Origin: Streptococcus toyakuensis
GTDB lineage: Bacteria > Bacillota > Bacilli > Lactobacillales > Streptococcaceae
Assembly: GCF_024346585.1 (NCBI RefSeq)
Contig: NZ_AP024523.1
Coordinates: 1,497,001 to 1,561,000, forward strand
Direction of reading: 5' to 3'
DNA: 64,000 nt
Position numbers and translations under genes: made by a program. Position 1 is the first letter of the stretch, and every line of letters begins with the position of its first letter. Positions 19,821 to 30,048 of the stretch are shown here, one piece after another. Below the pieces are notes generated by a model. That model was not told the DNA's origin and ran no database searches. It saw nothing but the letters and a program-made list of their open reading frames with translations.

Positions 19821-21416
19821 TTACTGAACTTTAAAGGTCTTGAGATAGTTGTCTTTTCCTACTTGACCTTCGAAGGTTTTACCATTTTCGAGGTAAGGCA
19901 GGTCATCTGATACAGAGGCCTTAACCTTGTAAATCTTGCCATCAACTTTAAAGAAGTAGACGGTGTCGCCCTTGATAACAGCTGATTTGAGGTCTGCTAC
20001 CACACCCTTGATACTTTCTGTGGTTTCATTATCAATTTCAAGATCGTTTTTGTTGGCGTACTTGCTGAGCAGTTCTTCCACAGTGGTGGCTACGATAACA
20101 TTTTGGTACTCGACTGCGTCTACCAAAGCGTACTCTTTGACCAAGCCAGCATTGTCCTTCAAGCCCATGATGTAGAGAGGCTTGTCATTGATGTTGATGA
20201 GGATTGGGAAGGTTGCCTTGTAGGATTTCTCCTGAACAGCACCTTCGGCTGATTCACGGGCTGATTCTTCGGTCGCAGAAGCCAAGCTATACTTAGTGAT
20301 TTCTCCTGTTCGCATATTTTCAAGAATGAAACCAAGATTACTTTCATCTGCATTGGCCGATGTCACACCTGTGTAGAGGTAGATGTCATTACCGATAGAC
20401 AAGTAATTATAGCCCTTGGTAGTTTGGGTCACGTTTTTCTTGGAAATCATGGCATTCCAGAAACCATCCTTGTACTTGCCGTTGTAGTTGATTTGCTCAA
20501 TGGTTTCCTCAGCTGGATAGACCCTGTCCACCCATTCCGGAACATCTGCCAAGCTGTATTCCTTGGTTTCTCCATTTGTAGCATCCAAGATAATGACTGA
20601 AACAGGACGAGGAACCGCAAGCCCAAATTGCTTTTGGTAAACTGTAGCCACATAGAAAGGATTGCCCTCATCGTCCACCTCGAAAGATGGAGTTTTAAAG
20701 ATCTTAGTTGGGTACTTCAAGCGCAGGTGACGTTTGACGTCGCGGTTAAAATACTCCGAGTCCGAATACTTGATTGGTGTCTTCAAGTCCACCAAGTCCG
20801 CATTCCCGGTTACCATGTCCACCTTGATATACTCGCCGATTCCCTTGGCCTGATTGTTAAACCATTTTATAGGATCTGCGTATTCTAGTGGTGTAACCCG
20901 ATAAGGTTTCCCATCAATCGTCAATTGGGTATAGGTATCTGCCGCTACGTACTGCGATACCTTATCCGTTAGGGAACCCAAGTAGCGGTCACCAATTTTT
21001 TCAGCAGTACTTCTATCTAAGATAGGAACCTTACTGGTATCAGTCTTAGGAAAATCAGTAAAGTCTTTTTCCGTAACCGTGACTACATTGGCATAATTTT
21101 TAGCCTGAAAAATGCTGGAAGTCAGCAAGGAAACCAAGGCTGCTAAGAGAAGAATTCCTCCAATAGAAGCTAAAAGGATTTTCCCTAACCGATTGATTTT
21201 GAAACCCTCTAGATTTAAGGCAGCTTCTGCCTTGCCGTGGCGCACATGAACCGTTTTGACCAGATTGATTCCCTTGCCAAATCCAAATAAGACTGCTACA
21301 ACCAGCAAATGCCCACAGAGGAAAAAGAGAAATTCCCAGCTGGTCAGGTTAAGAGGCGGTAAAAAGATATACCAGGTCGTTGCGATAAAAATAAGTTCAA
21401 AGATTATCCGCTTCAT
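19821..21416 (-). CDS. Conserved membrane protein with large extracytoplasmic domain
   Basis: A 531-residue protein of unknown function. Three hydrophobic segments lie in the first 120 residues (about 5-20, 27-47 and 83-103), followed by about 410 residues likely outside the membrane. The outer domain has repeated PepSY-like features such as YIKVDMVTGNADLVDL and VIILDATNGETKEYSL, in which a strand is followed by a TG-type turn. No enzymatic motif was seen. It lies 11 bp from the stop-to-start junction with the deformylase homologue, so the two may be co-transcribed. Confidence 0.8.
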   Translation of the reverse strand: MKRIIFELIFIATTWYIFLPPLNLTSWEFLFFLCGHLLVVAVLFGFGKGINLVKTVHVRHGKAEAALNLEGFKINRLGKILLASIGGILLLAALVSLLTSSIFQAKNYANVVTVTEKDFTDFPKTDTSKVPILDRSTAEKIGDRYLGSLTDKVSQYVAADTYTQLTIDGKPYRVTPLEYADPIKWFNNQAKGIGEYIKVDMVTGNADLVDLKTPIKYSDSEYFNRDVKRHLRLKYPTKIFKTPSFEVDDEGNPFYVATVYQKQFGLAVPRPVSVIILDATNGETKEYSLADVPEWVDRVYPAEETIEQINYNGKYKDGFWNAMISKKNVTQTTKGYNYLSIGNDIYLYTGVTSANADESNLGFILENMRTGEITKYSLASATEESARESAEGAVQEKSYKATFPILININDKPLYIMGLKDNAGLVKEYALVDAVEYQNVIVATTVEELLSKYANKNDLEIDNETTESIKGVVADLKSAVIKGDTVYFFKVDGKIYKVKASVSDDLPYLENGKTFEGQVGKDNYLKTFKVQ

Positions 21417-21427
21417 TTACTTTCCTC

Positions 21428-21838
21428 CTAAATGATTCGTCCTTCCAAGTGATCCAGTTCATGCTGACAAATCTGGGCTGGGAAACCGGTCAAGGTAATG
21501 GTCTGTTCTTGCCACTTGCTGTCACGATAGGCAACCCTTATGGTTTCATAACGCTTAGTAGGTCTCACGCCTGTCAAGGACAAACAACCTTCCTCTGTCT
21601 CATAAGGTCCTTCAAAGGACAGGAGCACTGGATTAAACATGACCATAGGAATCAAGCCAAGATTAAAGATAATCACGCGCTTCTGCACCCCAATCATATT
21701 GGCAGCCAGACCGATACAGGTCTCACGATTTGCTAAGAGCGTATCTTGTAAATCTCTGGCAAGATACAGATCTTCCTGACTTGCCGGCTGAGACACCTGT
21801 GATAAAAACAAAATGTCCTTTACAATTTTCTTCTCCAC
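21428..21838 (-). CDS. Peptide deformylase homologue with altered motif I
   Basis: A 136-residue protein of the polypeptide deformylase family, whose true enzymes remove the N-formyl group from nascent proteins. Motif II EGCLSL and motif III QHELDH supply the metal ligands Cys, His, His. Motif I reads GLAANMIG where active enzymes have GxGxAAxQ, so the oxyanion-stabilising Gln is replaced by Met. At 136 residues it is shorter than the usual 165-205. Pneumococci carry a similar second, apparently dispensable homologue. The start appears to be GTG at 21838, with AGGAG nine bases upstream. Confidence 0.82.
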   Translation of the reverse strand: MEKKIVKDILFLSQVSQPASQEDLYLARDLQDTLLANRETCIGLAANMIGVQKRVIIFNLGLIPMVMFNPVLLSFEGPYETEEGCLSLTGVRPTKRYETIRVAYRDSKWQEQTITLTGFPAQICQHELDHLEGRII

Positions 21839-21952
21839 TTCCTCACACTCCTCTTGCTTTTTACTATATTATAGCAATTATAGCACAAAAGCTGATAACT
21901 GCAAGCCCTTTCCCTCAACTGTAGCAAAAAGCCATCCGAAGATGACTTTTTA

Positions 21953-22744
21953 CTACTTAATTTCTTTATAAGTTACTTCCATCCCACGCTGAACAGCAGG
22001 ACGATTGGCAATTTTTTCTGCCCAGTTTACTAGATTCTGATAACTTGAGGCATCCAAGAATTTTGCAGAACCTTGGTAAAGTTTTCCTTGAACTAACTGT
22101 CCATACCAAGACCAGATGGCAATATCTGCAATCGTATAGTCATTGCCTGCAATATAAGGTTTCTGAGCCAATTCCTTATCCAATAAATCCAACTGGCGTT
22201 TCACTTCCATCGTAAAACGGTTAATAGGATATTCCAATTTTTCAGGAGCATAATTGAAGAAATGTCCGAATCCCCCACCTAGAAAAGGTGCTGCACCTGC
22301 TTGCCAAAATAGCCAATTCAAAACTTCTACCTTTTCCACAGGATTGCTTGGTAAAAAGGCTCCAAATTTCTCAGCAAGGTATAAAAGAATATGAGCAGAC
22401 TCAAAGACTCTTACATTTTCAGTCCCTGACTGGTCCAACAAGACTGGAATCTTTGAATTTGGATTGAGCTTTACAAAGTCTGAACCGAATTGATCCCCAT
22501 CCATGATAGCAATCTTATACAAGTCGTAAGCCGCTTGCTCAAAACCAGCTTCTAGTAATTCTTCCAATAAGATAGTGACCTTCACACCATTTGGTGTTCC
22601 CAGTGAATAAAGCTGAAAAGCTTGTTCTCCTTTTGGCAAGTTTTGTTCGAAACGCGCACCTGCTGTTGGTCTATTTAATCCTGTAAAGGCTCCTTGATTA
22701 CTAGCTTCATCCTGCCATACGGTCGGTAATTGATAAGCTGACAT
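21953..22744 (-). CDS. Glutathione S-transferase-like protein (YghU/YfcG type)
   Basis: A 263-residue GST-fold protein. An N-terminal thioredoxin-like domain (about 40-125) contains the family's LYSLGTPNGVKVTILLEEL region and the NSKIPVLLD cis-Pro loop. An all-helical C-terminal domain contains YTIADIAIWSW at about 205-215. This matches bacterial YghU-type disulfide-bond reductases. It lies 12 bp from the P-type ATPase stop on the same strand, so it may be transcribed from the same promoter. The physiological substrate is unknown. Confidence 0.85.
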   Translation of the reverse strand: MSAYQLPTVWQDEASNQGAFTGLNRPTAGARFEQNLPKGEQAFQLYSLGTPNGVKVTILLEELLEAGFEQAAYDLYKIAIMDGDQFGSDFVKLNPNSKIPVLLDQSGTENVRVFESAHILLYLAEKFGAFLPSNPVEKVEVLNWLFWQAGAAPFLGGGFGHFFNYAPEKLEYPINRFTMEVKRQLDLLDKELAQKPYIAGNDYTIADIAIWSWYGQLVQGKLYQGSAKFLDASSYQNLVNWAEKIANRPAVQRGMEVTYKEIK

Positions 22745-22756
22745 CCGAAACCTCCC

Positions 22757-25453
22757 TTAAATCGCATTCTTGTCAAAACCGAGTTTGCGTTGAATAAACT
22801 TAACAATTTCGACAATAATAATCATTGAGAAGCTTCCAGCCATAACAATTCCCCATTGAGACAAGTCTAGTTTGGTTACGTGGAAGATTCCTTCAAGCGG
22901 TTCTACGACAATTGTTGCCATAAGAAGGATGAAGGATACCAAGATGGACCAGTTAAATGTCTTAGACTTGAATGGACCAACTGTCAAGATGGATTGGTAA
23001 ACAGACTTGACATTGTAGGCATGGAAGAGCTGAATCAAACCAAGGGTTGCAAAGGCCATAGTAAGGGCATCTGCATGAATGGCATGATTGTCACCCACAT
23101 GAACTGGGTAAAGAAGGGCAAGGCCATAAACACTCATAACAAGGGCTGCTTGGAGTACACCTTGATAGATGATAGAACTGAAAACACCACCTGAGAAGAA
23201 GCTTGCCTTGCGTCCACGTGGTTTATGGTTCATGACACCAGGCTCAGCTGGCTCAACACCTAGTGCAATTGCCGGGAAGGTATCTGTTACCAAGTTGATC
23301 CACAAAAGATGAACTGGCTGCAAGACATCCCAACCAAACAAGGTTGATAGGAAGATAGTTAATACTTCAGCAGTATTGGCAGAAAGTAGGTACTGAATAG
23401 TCTTTTGAATGTTTGAGAAGACCTTACGTCCTTCTTCAACTGCAACGATGATAGTCGCAAAGTTATCATCTGCAAGAATCATATCAGAAGCCCCCTTAGA
23501 AACCTCTGTACCAGTGATTCCCATACCGATACCAATATCGGCTGTTTTCAGAGCTGGCGCGTCATTGACACCGTCACCTGTCATGGCAACGACTTTACCT
23601 TGTTTTTGCCAAGCCTTGACGATACGAACCTTGTGTTCTGGAGACACACGGGCATAAACAGAGTATTGACCAACAACTTTTTCAAATTCTTCATCTGACA
23701 GTTCATTGAGTTCAGCACCAGTTAAAACGTGACCTTCTGTATCGTTTGCGTCAATGATTCCCAAACGTTTGGCAATGGCTTCCGCTGTGTCTTGGTGGTC
23801 ACCTGTAATCATAATTGGACGGATTCCCGCTTCCTTAGCCACACGAACAGCCTCAGCGGCTTCAGGACGTTCAGGGTCAATCATCCCAATCAAACCAGTA
23901 AAAATTAAATCATTTTCAAGCTCTTCAGAAGTGAGATTTTCTGGAATGCTGTCAATAATCTTATAAGCACCTGCAAGGACACGCAAGGCTTGATGAGCCA
24001 TTTCAGAGTTGTTTGTATGAATGAGATTTGTAACCTTCTCATCAATCGGAGCAATATCCCCAGCCTTATCACGAAGAACACAACGTTTCAAGAGTTGGTC
24101 TGGCGCACCTTTAACAGCTACGAGGAAGCGTCCATCTGCAAGTGGATGAACTGTTGACATGAGCTTACGTTCAGAATCAAATGGCAACTCAGCCACACGT
24201 GGATATTTCTCTAAGAAACCTTTAACATCGTAGCCCTTGTCCAAGGCATACTGGATGAAGGCTGTTTCAGTAGGGTCACCAATCAGATTGCCTTCGACAT
24301 CAATCTTAGTATCGTTAGCTAAGACTACTGAACGTAGAAGCGGCATTTCAAGACCCAGTTCAATGTCATCAGCTGAGTCATGTAGGACTGCATCATAGAA
24401 GACTTTTTCAACGGTCATCTTGTTCATGGTCAACGTACCAGTCTTATCAGAAGCGATGATTTCCGTTGAACCAAGTGTTTCTACTGCTGGCAACTTACGA
24501 ACGATAGAGTTTCGTTTGGCCAAAACTTGAGTACCAAGGGCAAGAACGATGGTCACGATAGCTGGGAGCCCTTCTGGAATGGCTGCAACAGCAAGGGCAA
24601 CAGAGGTCATCAACTCACCGAGTGGATTTTTCCCTTGAATGAAGACTCCAACTACAAAAGTAACAAGGGCAATGACCAAGATTGCATAGGTCAAGACCTT
24701 AGAAAGGTTGTTCAAGTTTTGTTTAAGTGGTGTGTCTGTCTCATCTGCATCTTGAAGCATACCAGCGATATGACCAACTTCAGTATACATACCAGTATTG
24801 ACAACAACACCAAGACCACGACCATAAGTAACGTTAGAGTTTTGGAAGGCCATGTTGACACGATCACCGATACCAGCATCTGTAGCAAGTTCAACTGTCA
24901 AGTCTTTTTCGACTGGCACAGACTCACCTGTAAGAGCTGCTTCTTCGATTTTAAGAGAGTTGGCTTCAAGCAAACGTAGGTCTGCAGGTACTACATCACC
25001 TGCTTCAAGGGCAACGATATCTCCAGGTACCAATTCTTTAGAGTCAATCTCCGCCATATGCCCATCACGCAGAACGCGGGCAGCTGGACTAGACATGGAT
25101 TTGAGGGCTTCGATAGCTTCTTCTGCTTTCCCTTCTTGGTAAACACCAAAGGCAGCATTGATGATTACCACGGCTAAGATGATAATGGCATCTGCGATAT
25201 CTTCCCCACCAGAAGTCACGACTGACAAGATTGCTGCCGCAACTAGGATGATAATCATCAAATCCTTAAATTGCTCGATGAATTTGACCAGGATTGATCG
25301 TTTCTCGCCTTCTTCGAGTTCATTGTGGCCAAATTCTGCAAGGCGCTTTTCCGCCTCACTTGATGACAAACCTTGCTCGGTCGCATCCACAGCCTGCAAG
25401 ACCTCTTCAGGACTCTGAGTGTAAAACGCTTGGCGTTTTTGTTCTTTTGACAT
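22757..25453 (-). CDS. mgtA: P-type cation-transporting ATPase (MgtA/CaxP-like)
   Basis: An 898-residue P2-type ATPase that exports Ca2+ or related divalent cations across the membrane; the pneumococcal counterpart is described as a Ca2+ exporter (CaxP/MgtA). Visible are the actuator motif TGES, the phosphorylation motif DKTGTLT and the hinge GDGVNDAPALK, with about ten membrane segments. The start is placed at ATG 25453 (MSKEQKRQAF) because AGGAGGAGA lies just upstream, although the frame is open 16 codons further. Expression is controlled by the yybP-ykoY type riboswitch in its leader, which fits regulation by Mn2+. It is divergent from mntE. Confidence 0.93.
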   Translation of the reverse strand: MSKEQKRQAFYTQSPEEVLQAVDATEQGLSSSEAEKRLAEFGHNELEEGEKRSILVKFIEQFKDLMIIILVAAAILSVVTSGGEDIADAIIILAVVIINAAFGVYQEGKAEEAIEALKSMSSPAARVLRDGHMAEIDSKELVPGDIVALEAGDVVPADLRLLEANSLKIEEAALTGESVPVEKDLTVELATDAGIGDRVNMAFQNSNVTYGRGLGVVVNTGMYTEVGHIAGMLQDADETDTPLKQNLNNLSKVLTYAILVIALVTFVVGVFIQGKNPLGELMTSVALAVAAIPEGLPAIVTIVLALGTQVLAKRNSIVRKLPAVETLGSTEIIASDKTGTLTMNKMTVEKVFYDAVLHDSADDIELGLEMPLLRSVVLANDTKIDVEGNLIGDPTETAFIQYALDKGYDVKGFLEKYPRVAELPFDSERKLMSTVHPLADGRFLVAVKGAPDQLLKRCVLRDKAGDIAPIDEKVTNLIHTNNSEMAHQALRVLAGAYKIIDSIPENLTSEELENDLIFTGLIGMIDPERPEAAEAVRVAKEAGIRPIMITGDHQDTAEAIAKRLGIIDANDTEGHVLTGAELNELSDEEFEKVVGQYSVYARVSPEHKVRIVKAWQKQGKVVAMTGDGVNDAPALKTADIGIGMGITGTEVSKGASDMILADDNFATIIVAVEEGRKVFSNIQKTIQYLLSANTAEVLTIFLSTLFGWDVLQPVHLLWINLVTDTFPAIALGVEPAEPGVMNHKPRGRKASFFSGGVFSSIIYQGVLQAALVMSVYGLALLYPVHVGDNHAIHADALTMAFATLGLIQLFHAYNVKSVYQSILTVGPFKSKTFNWSILVSFILLMATIVVEPLEGIFHVTKLDLSQWGIVMAGSFSMIIIVEIVKFIQRKLGFDKNAI

Positions 25454-25521
25454 GTGTCTCCTCCTTGACATTGTGTGCAAAACAGACTCTCTTTTCCCCA
25501 TCGTATCTTTTCACGACAAAC

Positions 25522-25647
25522 AAAAAGAGACCTGTTAATCATAACAAGTCTCGCTGTTTAAGATAGTGCCGGAAAGCATACTTTTCAGTATAAAATTCGG
25601 AATGACGACACTATCACAGGTTTCTGCCAGCTACTCCCTTGAGTAGT
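25522..25647 (-). promoter_or_regulatory. yybP-ykoY type Mn2+ riboswitch with terminator
   Basis: Transcribed on the minus strand. The aptamer region (about 25555-25647) contains the conserved GGGAGTAGC at its 5' side, the internal TCATTCCGAA segment and CCGGCACTATC closing against GATAGTG. An expression-platform terminator follows: the stem 25527-25552 (GAGACTTGTTA with TAACAGGTCTC) and then five U residues. The class senses Mn2+ and is known upstream of the pneumococcal homologue of this ATPase gene. Binding would prevent terminator formation and turn the exporter on. Confidence 0.9.
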
Positions 25648-25650
25648 ACT

Positions 25651-25678
25651 ATTATACCAAATTTTGAAAAGTTTTCAA
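25651..25678 (-). promoter_or_regulatory. Promoter of the riboswitch-mgtA transcript
   Basis: TTGAAA (25673-25678), a 16-base spacer and TATAAT (25651-25656) with a TG extension, read on the minus strand just upstream of the aptamer. Confidence 0.75.
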
Positions 25679-25697
25679 AGAGTAAAAACTGCCTTAT

Positions 25698-25726
25698 TTG
25701 AATTTTCCCTTGAAAACCAGTATAAT
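25698..25726 (+). promoter_or_regulatory. Promoter of mntE
   Basis: TTGAAT (25698-25703), a 17-base spacer and TATAAT (25721-25726). It points away from the mgtA promoter, with about 20 bp between the two -35 boxes, and leaves a leader of about 30 nt. Confidence 0.7.
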
Positions 25727-25759
25727 GGTAAAATGCTATGTGACTAGAAAGGAAGTTGA

Positions 25760-26944
25760 ATGAAGCAATCTATCTCAAATCTCAAGTTAGCTGAGCGTGG
25801 GGCCATTATCAGCATTTCGACCTATTTGATCTTGTCTGCAGCGAAATTAGCAACTGGTCATCTTCTTCATTCATCCAGTTTGGTAGCCGATGGTTTCAAC
25901 AACGTATCAGATATTATCGGAAATGTTGCCCTCTTGATTGGGATTCGAATGGCGCGCCAACCTGCAGACCGTGACCACCGTTTTGGCCACTGGAAGATTG
26001 AAGATTTGGCTAGCTTAATCACTTCCATCATCATGTTTTATGTCGGTTTCGATGTACTTCGGGATACCATTCAAAAAATTCTCAGTCATGAAGAAACGGT
26101 CATTGACCCTCTTGGTGCAACCCTAGGAATCATTTCTGCAGCGATTATGTTTGTAGTTTATCTCTACAATACTCGCCTCAGTAAGAAATCTAACTCTAAA
26201 GCACTTAAGGCCGCAGCAAAGGACAATCTTTCTGATGCTGTTACCTCACTTGGTACTACTATTGCCATCCTAGCTAGCAGTTTCAATTATCCCATTGTGG
26301 ATAAACTGGTTGCCATTATCATCACTTTCTTTATCTTGAAGACTGCCTATGATATCTTTATCGAGTCTTCCTTTAGTCTTTCAGATGGCTTTGACGACCG
26401 TCTGCTTGAGGACTATCAAAAGGCCATTATGGAAATTCCCAAAATCAGCAAGGTCAAGTCGCAAAGAGGTCGCACTTACGGTAGCAATATTTACCTGGAT
26501 ATCACGCTGGAGATGAACCCTGACCTGTCTGTTTTTGAGAGTCACGAGATTGCGGATCAAGTCGAATCTATGCTGGAGGAACGTTTTGGCGTCTTTGATA
26601 CCGATGTTCATATTGAGCCAGCACCTATCCCTGAGGATGAAATTTTAGACAATGTCTACAAAAAATTGCTTATGCGCGAACAATTGATTGATCAGAGAAA
26701 TCAACTGGAAGAATTCTTGGCTGACGATTTTGTCTATATTCGTCAAGATGGAGAACAGATGGATAAAGAGACCTATAAAGCCGAAAAAGAGTTGAATTCT
26801 GCTATCAAGGACATCCAAATCACTTCTATCAGTCAGAAAACAAAACTCATCTGCTATGAGTTAGATGGTATCGTCCATACCAGTATCTGGCGTCGCCACG
26901 AAACTTGGCAAAATGTCTTTCATCAAGAAACCAAAAAAGAATAG
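25760..26944 (+). CDS. mntE: Cation diffusion facilitator manganese exporter
   Basis: A 394-residue CDF transporter matching pneumococcal MntE, which exports Mn2+. It has an N-terminal six-helix membrane domain (about 1-215) and a cytoplasmic domain. Transport-site regions are visible as DGFNNVSD in helix 2 and DNLSDAVTSLG in helix 5, with HRFGHWKIEDLA in the loop after helix 2. The C-terminus carries the extra domain typical of this subfamily. It is divergent from the riboswitch-controlled ATPase, forming a metal-export locus. GGAAG precedes the ATG. Confidence 0.93.
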   Translation: MKQSISNLKLAERGAIISISTYLILSAAKLATGHLLHSSSLVADGFNNVSDIIGNVALLIGIRMARQPADRDHRFGHWKIEDLASLITSIIMFYVGFDVLRDTIQKILSHEETVIDPLGATLGIISAAIMFVVYLYNTRLSKKSNSKALKAAAKDNLSDAVTSLGTTIAILASSFNYPIVDKLVAIIITFFILKTAYDIFIESSFSLSDGFDDRLLEDYQKAIMEIPKISKVKSQRGRTYGSNIYLDITLEMNPDLSVFESHEIADQVESMLEERFGVFDTDVHIEPAPIPEDEILDNVYKKLLMREQLIDQRNQLEEFLADDFVYIRQDGEQMDKETYKAEKELNSAIKDIQITSISQKTKLICYELDGIVHTSIWRRHETWQNVFHQETKKE

Positions 26945-26946
26945 AG

Positions 26947-26972
26947 AAATCCTGTCATGAGACGGGATTTTT
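26947..26972. terminator. Terminator between convergent mntE and the ABC-F gene
   Basis: AAATCCTGTC and GACGGGATTT pair around ATGA with one G-T pair, with T residues to the right and A residues to the left. Confidence 0.7.
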
Positions 26973-26980
26973 CTATTCTT

Positions 26981-28852
26981 CTAGCTATCAAAGTCACTTA
27001 GATACTCATAGCGTTCGTATTTTTCAAGGAGTGCTTCGTTTTTCTCATCCAGTTCTTTTTGGAGAGTAGCCAGTTTGCCAAAGTCAGAGCCGTTGGCCTG
27101 CATCTCCTCTTCAATAGCAGCGATACGATTTTCCAAGGTTTCAATATCGCCTTCAATGCTTGCCCACTCCTGCTTTTCTTGGTAGGTCATGCGTTTCTTG
27201 TCTTCACGGACCTTGATCACTTTCTCCTTTTCGGCCTTTTGCACTTGATTGGCCATCTCTGTTTCAAAGGCTTTTTCATCAAGATAGTCGGTGTAATGAC
27301 CAAAGAAAGGACGAATCTTGCGATCCTCAAAAGCCAGAATCTTGGTCGCTACCTTATCCAAGAAATAACGGTCGTGACTAACTGTCAAAACAGGTCCCGC
27401 AAATCCTTGCAAGAAATTCTCCAAAACTGTCAAGGTTGCAATATCTAAATCATTGGTTGGCTCGTCTAAAAGAAGAACATTTGGTTTTTCCAAGAGCAGT
27501 TTGAGGAGATAAAGGCGTTTTTTCTCTCCCCCAGACAATTTCTCAATCAAGGTTCCATGCGTCGAACGTGGGAAAAGGAACTGCTCCAGCAACTCTGCAA
27601 TCGAAGTTGTAGAACCACCGCTGGTCTTGACCTCTTCTGCCACTTCCTGCAAGTAATTGATCACTCGCTTGCTTTCATCCAAACCCTCAATTTGCTGAGA
27701 GAAATAGGCGATGCGAACAGTTTCCCCAATCACAACTTGTCCTGCTGTCGGCTCAAGACTGCCTGCAATCAGATTAAGCAGGGTTGATTTTCCAACACCG
27801 TTGTCCCCAACGATTCCAATACGGTCTTTGGCCTGCACCAAGAGATTAAAATCTTGCAAAATAGGCTTGTTTTCATAGGCAAATGAAACATCCTGAAACT
27901 CGATGACTTTCTTCCCAATCCGACTGGTTTCAAAGTTCATAGTCAAGTCTGTCTCAGCAACGCCGCCTGAAACTTCCTTTTTCAGGTCGTGGAAACGATT
28001 GATACGAGCCTGTTGCTTGGTCGCACGCGCCTGCGGTTGTCTACGCATCCAGGCCAATTCTTGCTTATAGAGTTGTTCCTTTTTGTGGAGAAGAGCCGCA
28101 TCGCGTTCATCCTGTTCCGCCTTAAGGCGAACATAGTCCTGATAATTCCCTTGATACTCTGTCAAGCCTGCGCGATCCAACTCGAAAATCCGTGTTGACA
28201 AAGCGTCTAAGAAATAACGATCGTGAGTGATAAAGAGAACTGTCTTCTTAGAATTTTTTAAAAAGAGGGTCAGCCACTCAATAGTCGCAATATCCAAATG
28301 GTTGGTCGGCTCATCCAGAAGCAAGAGGTCGTGATTGCCAAGTAAAACTTGCGCCAACTGGACTCGTCTTCTTAGGCCACCTGATAATTCCCCAACAGGA
28401 GTAGATAAGTCTTGAATACCCAGCTTGCTGAGAACGGTCTTGACCTGACTCTCAATTTCCCAAGCTTGAAGAGAATCCATCTCTGCCATAACCCGTTCCA
28501 AACGAGCCTGCTTATCCTCACTGTAGTTGAGCATGATCAACTCATACTCACGAATAAGCTGGATTTCCTTGAGGTCGCTGGATAGGACCGTATCCAAGAC
28601 CGTCTTGCTATCATCAAAATCAGGATCTTGAGTCAAGTAACCAATCTGGTAATCATTTTTAGCTGAAAAAGGACTGACATCCCCATCAAAGCCAGAAACA
28701 CCAGAAAGGACATCTAAAAGGGTGGTCTTGCCAGTCCCATTGACACCAATCAGACCGATTCTGTCTAGGTCATGGATGATAAAGGAAATATCCTTAAAAA
28801 CGGTCTTATCACCGACGGATTTACTTAGTTTTTCAACGATAAAATCACTCAT
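26981..28852 (-). CDS. ABC-F family ATPase (Uup-like)
   Basis: A 623-residue soluble protein with two ABC ATPase domains and no membrane segment. Walker A motifs are [12 protein letters not shown] (about 36) and [12 protein letters not shown] (about 345). Signature motifs are LSGGLRRR and LSGGEKKR. The interdomain arm is Arg/Lys-rich ([16 protein letters not shown]), and a C-terminal coiled coil covers about 540-623. ABC-F proteins act on ribosomes, and the C-terminal coiled coil suggests the Uup branch rather than an antibiotic-resistance type. It overlaps cca by 4 nt and is the last gene of the dapB-cca-ABC-F run. Confidence 0.9.
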   Translation of the reverse strand: MSDFIVEKLSKSVGDKTVFKDISFIIHDLDRIGLIGVNGTGKTTLLDVLSGVSGFDGDVSPFSAKNDYQIGYLTQDPDFDDSKTVLDTVLSSDLKEIQLIREYELIMLNYSEDKQARLERVMAEMDSLQAWEIESQVKTVLSKLGIQDLSTPVGELSGGLRRRVQLAQVLLGNHDLLLLDEPTNHLDIATIEWLTLFLKNSKKTVLFITHDRYFLDALSTRIFELDRAGLTEYQGNYQDYVRLKAEQDERDAALLHKKEQLYKQELAWMRRQPQARATKQQARINRFHDLKKEVSGGVAETDLTMNFETSRIGKKVIEFQDVSFAYENKPILQDFNLLVQAKDRIGIVGDNGVGKSTLLNLIAGSLEPTAGQVVIGETVRIAYFSQQIEGLDESKRVINYLQEVAEEVKTSGGSTTSIAELLEQFLFPRSTHGTLIEKLSGGEKKRLYLLKLLLEKPNVLLLDEPTNDLDIATLTVLENFLQGFAGPVLTVSHDRYFLDKVATKILAFEDRKIRPFFGHYTDYLDEKAFETEMANQVQKAEKEKVIKVREDKKRMTYQEKQEWASIEGDIETLENRIAAIEEEMQANGSDFGKLATLQKELDEKNEALLEKYERYEYLSDFDS

Positions 28853-30048
28853 TTTTTCTCCCTCAAGTAAGCATGGATGGCTTGACGGTCATTTTCCAAT
28901 TCTCCATCGACAATGGCATATTCAATCTCTGTTAAAATCTCTCCCAAGTCTGGGCCTGGTTGATAGCCATATTCCTTAATCAAAATGCCACCATTAATCT
29001 GAATTTCTTTCTTATCATGAATGGTCAAACTCTGGTAAGTTTCTGTAATTGCTTGTGGGTTGACTTCTTTTCCTTGGGCTTGACGAAGATTTTCAGCCTG
29101 TAAAAGCAAATCCAAGTCAAAGCGGTAACAATCGCGCTTGCTCAATTCTCCCTTTTCACGCAAGGTCAAAATAGTCAGTAAATCCTGAACTTGCTTAGCA
29201 AACTGACGTGAGGTCTTCCAAGCCTTCAAAAATGGCTGCGCATTTTCAATATCCAAAGCCCACAGTAGAGCAGCCCAGGCTTGCTCTGAAGATTCAAAGG
29301 TGAAATCAGTCTCCAAATCAAACAGTCTGTTAAGCTCGTCCTGGCTAGCTGCCATATCAGGGAGATAATCATAAGCTTGACTCTCAATCATGGAAGTCAA
29401 GCCCCTTCTCCAAAATGGAGCCAGCAAGAGTTTATCAAACTCAACGAAGGTACGCTCCACAGAAATTTTCTCCAAAAGTGGCGTCAAAGTCTTCATAGCT
29501 TTAAATGTTTCTGACTCAAGCTCAAAGCCAAGACTGGCCTGAAAACGGAAGCCACGCATAATCCGCAAAGCATCTTCGTTGAAACGCTCACTTGCCACTC
29601 CAACCGCCCGCAAAACTTGATTTTCTAAATCTTCTAAACCATGGAACAAGTCAATGATTTCTCCTGTATCGTCCAAGGCAAAGGCGTTGACTGTGAAATC
29701 ACGGCGCTTGAGGTCTTCTTCTAGCGAGCGCACAAAGGAGACCGCACTGGGTCTGCGATAGTCCACATAGACATCCTCTGTCCGAAAAGTAGTCACCTCA
29801 TACTCCTCGTCCCCATCTAAGACCAAGACAGTTCCATGCTCGATTCCGATATCGGCTGTTCGCGGAAAAATCTGCTTGGTTTCTTCTGGATAAGAAGACG
29901 TCGCAATATCCACATCATGGATAGGACGATTGAGGAGGGCATCTCGAACAGAACCTCCAACAAAATAGGCCTCAAAACCTGCTTCTTTAATTTTTTCTAA
30001 TACTGGTAAAGCCTTCTGAAATTCAGAAGGCATTTGCGTTAATCTCAT
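28849..30048 (-). CDS. cca: CCA-adding tRNA nucleotidyltransferase
   Basis: Adds or repairs the 3' CCA end of tRNAs. A 399-residue class II enzyme: flexible loop and motif [12 protein letters not shown] (about 30-41) followed by the metal-binding HDVDIATS, then the [12 protein letters not shown] motif (about 113-124) and a helical tail. The size fits a single CCA-adding enzyme of Gram-positive bacteria. It overlaps dapB and the ABC-F gene by 4 nt each, indicating translational coupling. Confidence 0.94.
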   Translation of the reverse strand: MRLTQMPSEFQKALPVLEKIKEAGFEAYFVGGSVRDALLNRPIHDVDIATSSYPEETKQIFPRTADIGIEHGTVLVLDGDEEYEVTTFRTEDVYVDYRRPSAVSFVRSLEEDLKRRDFTVNAFALDDTGEIIDLFHGLEDLENQVLRAVGVASERFNEDALRIMRGFRFQASLGFELESETFKAMKTLTPLLEKISVERTFVEFDKLLLAPFWRRGLTSMIESQAYDYLPDMAASQDELNRLFDLETDFTFESSEQAWAALLWALDIENAQPFLKAWKTSRQFAKQVQDLLTILTLREKGELSKRDCYRFDLDLLLQAENLRQAQGKEVNPQAITETYQSLTIHDKKEIQINGGILIKEYGYQPGPDLGEILTEIEYAIVDGELENDRQAIHAYLREKK

